64,000 nucleotides of DNA, taken from assembly GCA_014529385.2 (NCBI GenBank), contig CM043959.1, forward strand, positions 13,362,809 to 13,426,808. The letters are read 5' to 3'. Source of the DNA: Adiantum capillus-veneris. Taxonomy: Eukaryota > Streptophyta > Polypodiopsida > Polypodiales > Pteridaceae. Made by a program: the position numbers and the translations under genes. Under the pieces are notes generated by a model that made no database searches, was not told where the DNA came from, and worked only from the letters and a program-made list of their open reading frames with translations. Shown piece by piece: positions 58,671 through 64,000 of this stretch (its first letter is position 1; every line of letters starts with the position of its first letter).

Positions 58671-59118
58671 AATGTGAACCATAAATAATCTGACATATTG
58701 ACTTTCGCGTCATTATTTTAATTCATAATGTATTATTTTTCCAATAATCCAAATGCAGGTGCTCAAAAGCTGCCACCATAAATCACAGAAAGCCATACAG
58801 CTCTGCCACATCATCAAGCCAACAGAAATCCGTACAATCTGTCACGTCAGCAGTCAGCGTAAAATCCGGAAATCCTTACAACAGCTGTCACATCATCAGC
58901 TCGCAAATTAGCCTGTGTGTGTGTGTGTGCACTGAGTCTAGCTTTTTAATGCCTTTATGTCACTTGAGCCCCATCGGACGGGGTCCCATAAGTTGGTGGG
59001 AGCTTCTTCCGCTTCTTCTTCTTCTATTGCTTCTGCTTCTTTGGGTTTAGGCTCCTCGGCAGAGATATGAAGGTTGGCTCCGTTCTTGAGTGACTCGACA
59101 TGTCAGCAGTTTGTGGCA
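58671..59118 (-). repeat. LTR fragment of the gutted family
   Basis: Shares GCTGCCA, CATCATCAGCTCGCAAA and TCAGCAGTTTGTGGCA with the 52731-53461 and 60620 copies. On the minus strand, a purine tract (GTAGGGGGGA) lies just before its TGCCACAAAC start at 59118. The left side is cut where the neighbouring LTR ends. Confidence 0.7.
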
Positions 59119-60619
59119 TCCCCCCTACTTGAAAGAAAGTAATCGTCCGCGATTACAACATAACTGCAAAACAACTCAAGTTAGCAGTCCCGAGGGACAT
59201 TCCGAGGACAATCAGTTTTCTCATTCCAAATCGAAGCTCTTGATTTCCTGGGTCATTGCTTTCCCAGAAGAATCTCATCCGATAAGGAGTCTTATTCCAG
59301 ATAGGAACTCTTGATATCCTAGGTCCTTGACTTCCAAGAAGTATCTCATCCAATAAGGAATATTCAGTGGGTGGCACATCACAATGCAACACAAATGCTC
59401 ACATATGCATGTTACAAGACATATAAACATAAAGTCGCCAATGAACACTCCCCCCGCAAATAACCATCTAGGTCCGGGCCATGAGCTGTTCAACGACTCC
59501 CTCATCACTCCTCCCGCAAATAACCTAAAAAGGTCCAGGCCATGAGATATAGAGGCCTTTTACAACCAAACGCCCCCCAGACCGCAGCCTGCGTCGTTGG
59601 AGAGTAACCATTGCTTAGACTTCTTAATACTCCTCTTGCATAACCATCCAGATTCGGGCCGAGAGTAACAACAACAATATTTTTTTCAAGCATTCAATAC
59701 TCCCCTCGCAAATAACCACAAGGGTCCGGGCCATGAGTATGTGTAAGCATTCTCAAACACCATTTCTCAATACTCGACCCGGGAGTAAATCACCAAGCAT
59801 TGAAATCAGCATTCAAACCAGAGTCAAACAGTTCAAATCGGCACCAAGACAAGTTTAAAACAGATACCATCCATTTCAAACAAACCCCAAACAGGATCAC
59901 CAAGCAAGTTCTCAAACAGATTCTCAAACAAAATTCAAACTTAAAAAGCAATCTCGATATCACCCGAGCTCGAAAAGTCAACTGACTTTTCCATCCTGAA
60001 GCCTGCACCAAAAATTAGGGTTAGATTCCTTCTATAAGGTCGTAGCCGACCGCACCATGGTCCATAAGCTCTTGGACAAACAATGTTCCTGTGGCGATGA
60101 TGATAGTCCCAAGACATAGCGGACCTCCAAGGTTATCAACTCGAGAAGAGACACCTGGTAAGAGATGTCCAAAAATTTAAAGTCGTAATCTGCTAGGGTT
60201 TCCGTGGCAAGCATTTCAGGATACCCCACTCTGCTAGAAGCTGCCAAAAACCATGTAACATCGGGCAACATTTTCTTGAAAGCTTGCCGAGTCCTTGGAG
60301 TGTGCGGCTTAATAGCTATAGAGATCCACCACTGCATGGCACTGCCTCTGAGAAAACCGACAACTCGAAAAAAAGTTTTGATCCTTCTCTACAAGTGATC
60401 TTTATGGCTTATGCCCTGTAAGACATGAGCGATGAAGACGGGAGCGCGCCCGATGCGCGATGAAGTAAGGGTGGGAGTGGCTAATAAGTCTAGGGTCGGG
60501 ACACAAAGATTCTTCAAATTCAATTCCAGTAGACTTTGGAAGCGCCGATTTGCTCTGCCTGCTCTTTGGTGGGACCGGTATGCTTTCAGAAAAGGACACG
60601 CTTGAAGCTCTGATAGCAC
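59119..60619 (-). pseudogene. Interior of the gutted LTR family with a gag scrap
   Basis: Matches the interior of 52731-54877 on its left part and then holds sequence deleted from that copy. On the minus strand at about 60150-60370, RVVGFLRGSAMQWWISIAI and RTRQAFKKML give the 'A-x-x-W-W' gag hallmark. The frame falls apart within about 100 codons. No zinc knuckle or pol is present. The leader ends in a primer-binding site at 60607-60618. Confidence 0.7.
60607..60618 (-). other. Primer-binding site of the gutted family
   Basis: The minus strand reads TGCTATCAGAGC, one mismatch from the tRNA-iMet site, next to the LTR edge at 60620. Confidence 0.75.
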
Positions 60620-61068
60620 TGTCACAAGACGGGCGCCACGTGCCAATAGAAAAGAACAGACTGAACAGACTTTTAGCACTTCAATAACAACTGAACTGAA
60701 AGAGAGAGAGAGAGAGCACACGGAGTGGCGGAATTCCACCTTGCAGAGTACTGGCCCCAAACCTTGGGGCCCCTTTTGGTATTTCTTTATACTACTTGAA
60801 CTCAATGCCGATACTCGCACTCTGCACCTTCTCACCGAAGCGTGCCAGAGAATGAGCCCTCTGCACATATTTAAAGGCCCTTGGTCTCAAAAGCATCTGG
60901 TCCAAAAGCTCACAAGCTGCCAACGTAGATCATGAAATCCATACAGCTCTGCCACACCACCAGCCAGCGTGAAATGCGGAAATCCATACAATCTGCCATG
61001 TCGACAAGCCAACGTAAAATCCAAAAATCCGTAGAACTGCCACATCATCAGCTCGCAAACTAGCCTGT
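60620..61068 (-). repeat. 5' LTR of the gutted family, truncated
   Basis: Begins TGTCACAAGACGGGC exactly like 52731 and includes the CTTTTTGGTATTTCTTTATA-like string. It jumps at about 61068 straight into interior sequence (ATTACAGCATATCTGCAA), so its right third is missing. Confidence 0.75.
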
Positions 61069-61720
61069 GTTTGTGATTACAGCATATCTGCAAGACAACT
61101 CAAGTTCAATCGAAAATTTCTCAGGGTCATTTCGAGGGACATTCCGAGAGACAATTCGAGGGACAATCAGTTTTCTCAATCGAGATCGAAGCTCTTGATA
61201 TTCTGGGTCGTTGGTTTCCCAGAAGTATCTCATCTAGTAAGAAGTTTCGATCCATATTGGAGCTCTTGATATCCGGGGTCATTGGTTTCCCAGAAGTATC
61301 TCATCCAACAAGGAATATTCAATGGTTGGCACATCACAATGCAACACAAATGCTCACATATGCATGTTACAAGACACAACGAGCAACGCCGCTGAGCACT
61401 CACTCAACGACTACCTCATCACTCCCCCCGCAAATAACCTAAAAAGGTCTGGGCCATGAGATCAGAGGACCCATACAACCAAACACTCCCCAGACCGCAG
61501 AGCCTGCGTCGCTCGAAGGTTGCGTCGCTCGAAGGTTCAAGCATACAACCAAACACTCCCCACACATCCCATTCACGTCGTTCGGAGGTTTTCCAGCATA
61601 CAACGAAACGCTCCCCAAACATCCCATCTTTGCCGTTTCAAGGTTTTCAAGCATACAACGAAACGCTCCCCAGACATACCGTCTGCGTCGTTTCGAGGTT
61701 CAGTGTCACCAAAAGGTGTA
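61069..61720 (-). repeat. Second interior fragment of the gutted family, with tandem units
   Basis: Matches 53490-54240. At 61480-61715 it carries about four units of 50-60 bp built on AAGCATACAACGAAACGCTC and GCGTCGTTCGGAGGTTTTC; two or three diverged units are in the 53.9-54.2 kb copy. Confidence 0.75.
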
Positions 61721-61826
61721 TTTTTCATGCTGTCTTCTCTCTAAATATGTACTACATGTTTTAGTTATTTTATTTTTAATTGTTTTCCCAGAACCCCTTG
61801 AAAAGATGCAAGTGGACATTGCATGG

Positions 61827-63298
61827 TGTCACGAGGACATGGCAGTTGTTAACTATGTCACGAGGACGTGGCAACTGCTAACCTTAGTTGTTGGTTTCTT
61901 TCCAATTATTTTTGTTTTATTTTTGAGACCCTCTTTTTGAAGTAGCAAACGGTCAGACATTGTATGGCCAATGTGAACGGTAGTTTCACCCGCAGACGGA
62001 AAGTGGTTGGCACTGGAATTCGTATAGTAAGAGGATGTCTAGGCTCATAGCAAGATCATGTAGGTCCCCCCATCGCACTTAGCAAGTTGGTGGATACTAG
62101 GAAGTGAACTCAATAAAGGCACAAAGTCAAGGTGGGACTACCAACAAAAAGTATCCGACAGTTGGGCCACATTGCACTTTTGGATGCGGTCCCAATGAGG
62201 ATGGATGGTCAGATGACCAGTGGGAGCCCAACGGAAGCATCTTCCAAAAATTAGAAAACCGCTATTTTGGGCCATGAAATGTGTTTGCGTCATTACCTTC
62301 GGTATGACAAGGGGAACATTTAACAACTCTGCCGCGAAGTCAACTGGGCAACCAGTCGGGAGATTTTTAGGTGGCAACCCCGAAACGGGAAATGGCTTGT
62401 AATCGCGCCAAGTGGCACTTTTTCATACACTTGCCTCACAAAGAAAAAAGGGTGCTGGATTTTATGCTGGGAAAGGCCTCATTTGCAAACTGTTTACAGG
62501 TTGAGAGCTATGGAGTGCTTTCTTTCCCTCTCATGTACAGTGTGGTGCTAGTAGTGATGCCTTGCACGCTACACACTGCTCTCTCTCTCTCTCCCCTACG
62601 TGCAGTTATGTGATGCTCCACAAGAGGGCTCTTCGTTTGACTGATGTACAGCTGTGTGGTTTCATGCTTTTGTGCTAAGGCAAGAGCCTCCTTGAGGAGG
62701 AACAGGGGTAGCTAGCTGCTACTCCAAAGCAGGCACCGGTGAGGGTCATAACCTCACCGTACAGGTGCGAATTCAACGTTGTGTATGCACTATAAATTGA
62801 CTGTTTTTCAGCCATACGGTTGCAGAACCCTTGGAATCGTGCCCCACTGGTGGCAGAGGACAGCTAGGGGACTGTTTGGGGCTGAAAACAGAGCAAAAAC
62901 CAATAAATACAGCGTGCTGAATTTACTGTTTTTGGGAAGGAATCACAGGGTATACGTCAATGGAAGTAAGCTCTAGCAGGGGAATTGGTTTCGCGCAAGT
63001 TTCGGGGTTGTTATGCTGCCGAAATTTGGCCAAAACTGGTAGTATGTAGCGGGATTCAAGTAAAGGATTCCCATGACTCTACTTTGTAATTTACCCGCTC
63101 AAAGTATAAAGAAATACCAAAAGGGGGCGCCAATTTTGGGGCCTGCAGGTTATTGGCGTCTACTCGGAGCATTCTAGCTTCCGAGCTATGTATGTGCTTG
63201 AGTGTTAATTCCCGTCGCAAGTTTCCTTTGCAAAGTGCTGTGTGTGTGTGTGTTTAAAGTAAAGAATTTCAGGTGAAAGCCAAAGCCTATAAATTTCA
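61827..63298 (+). repeat. LTR of the old chromovirus family, inverted copy (1472 bp)
   Basis: Starts TGTCACGAGG and ends TTTCA, and aligns to the whole of 37434-39016 in reverse. No purine tract precedes it, so it is a solo LTR or a 5' LTR. The flanking five-mers (CATGG, TTATT) do not match. Confidence 0.85.
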
Positions 63299-63311
63299 TT
63301 ATTGTTCGCAA

Positions 63312-63398
63312 TGGATGCAACCGGAGGACATCTTCCCATCTGCAAGCACTTTTGTCTACGTGCTCAATGCATGTAGTGACTCTAGTCAATCAAATTAA
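63312..63398 (+). pseudogene. PPR motif fragment
   Basis: One frame reads WMQPEDIFPSASTFVYVLNAC, followed by SDSSQSN and a TAA. It fits the end of one PPR and the start of the next (P-S-x-x-T-F-V-x-V-L-N-A-C-S). It directly follows the LTR end at 63298, so a PPR gene may have been cut here. No further repeats are seen before the window ends. Confidence 0.55.
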
Positions 63399-63948
63399 GG
63401 ACAAACATAATTTAATACCATGAGCCAACATTGCACCCAACAAAGAAAACAATACTTGGCACGGTTTATCTTTCTCTGAAGTGGAAAGCTGTTTGACAAA
63501 GCTATGAAATTAATTATGATGTGCCATCAGGTGATCATCCTCTTGTTTGGTTTTCTCTCTGAGGTATGAAGCTAGAAAGCTTTTCCTTTGAGCAGACCAA
63601 AGAAATAAGGTAGCACTTGTATCCACAAAGCACACATCCAAGCATCTACAAGATCGCAAACTTAAAGGCTATTCTCGAAATATAAATTTGGGTTCTTTCC
63701 AAACATGTTTGCTTCGTTTGCATAGTCAGAACTTTGACCTTGCTTCTGCAATAGCCAGGAACCTCTGGCTATTTTGGCGAATGCCGAGCGTAGTTTTCTA
63801 GTTTTTAAATAAGTGATTTTACTCATGTACCGCAATAATTTGATTTGATTTGGCAACATTAGTTTGAAAATTTTGAACAGTATGTGTCAACAATTTAGTA
63901 AGCGCATGATGCAATGAAACGTTATCATTATCTATCCTATATTTATTC

Positions 63949-63951
<3 letters not shown>

Positions 63952-64000
<49 letters not shown>
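63952..64000. repeat. (TC)n microsatellite at the window edge
   Basis: Pure TC repeat running off the right edge. Confidence 0.95.

Overview
This looks like gene-poor nuclear DNA of a land plant. The evidence is plant-type Ty3/gypsy retrotransposons (chromoviruses and a non-chromodomain lineage), a LINE fragment, decayed pentatricopeptide-repeat (PPR) sequence, very long (CT)n/(GA)n tracts, and one intron-containing eukaryotic gene that I recognise as SAP18. The wording of the PPR remnants suggests a seed-free plant such as a fern, but this is a weak inference. I found no bacterial, organellar, tRNA, rRNA or CRISPR signal.

Layout. 1-200: LINE reverse-transcriptase fragment ending in a perfect 27-bp hairpin. 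3.19-5.73 kb (minus): a broken ORF with an N-terminal domain, coiled coil and low-complexity tail. 5.80-9.90 kb (minus): chromovirus with gag, protease, integrase and chromodomain but no reverse transcriptase. 11.4-13.0 kb (minus): another gypsy remnant in which gag runs straight into integrase. 13-32.4 kb: microsatellites, several tandem-repeat blocks, an LTR pair (about 14.95-15.41 and 22.83-23.31 kb) around a core without recognisable coding, and a BED-finger remnant near 29.7 kb. 32.5-33.9 kb: decayed PPR sequence. 34.97-35.96 kb (minus): five exons of SAP18, the only convincing host gene.

37.4-63.3 kb is a nest of retrotransposons. An old minus-strand chromovirus (3' LTR 37434-39016, polypurine tract 39017-39030, pol and gag up to about 56.7 kb) has been entered twice. 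One insertion is a 10.5-kb element at 40794-51330, with 597/598-bp LTRs and a CTTCC target duplication. The other is a 2.1-kb gutted element at 52731-54877, with a GAATC target duplication. To the right are inverted LTR copies of the old element (56697-58670 and 61827-63298) and more copies of the gutted family (58.7-61.7 kb).

The most interesting object is the 40794-51330 element. Its LTRs differ at only about a dozen sites. It has four zinc knuckles, no visible protease, a G-rich minisatellite and an extra ORF between integrase and the 3' LTR. Its reading frames carry four isolated in-frame stops and several frameshifts. The extra ORF shares its plan with the ORF at 3.19-5.73 kb. I see no defence, biosynthetic or other multi-gene system.

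Some open frames quoted for this kind of DNA begin at TTG or GTG, so start positions are given only where an ATG or a splice site supports them.
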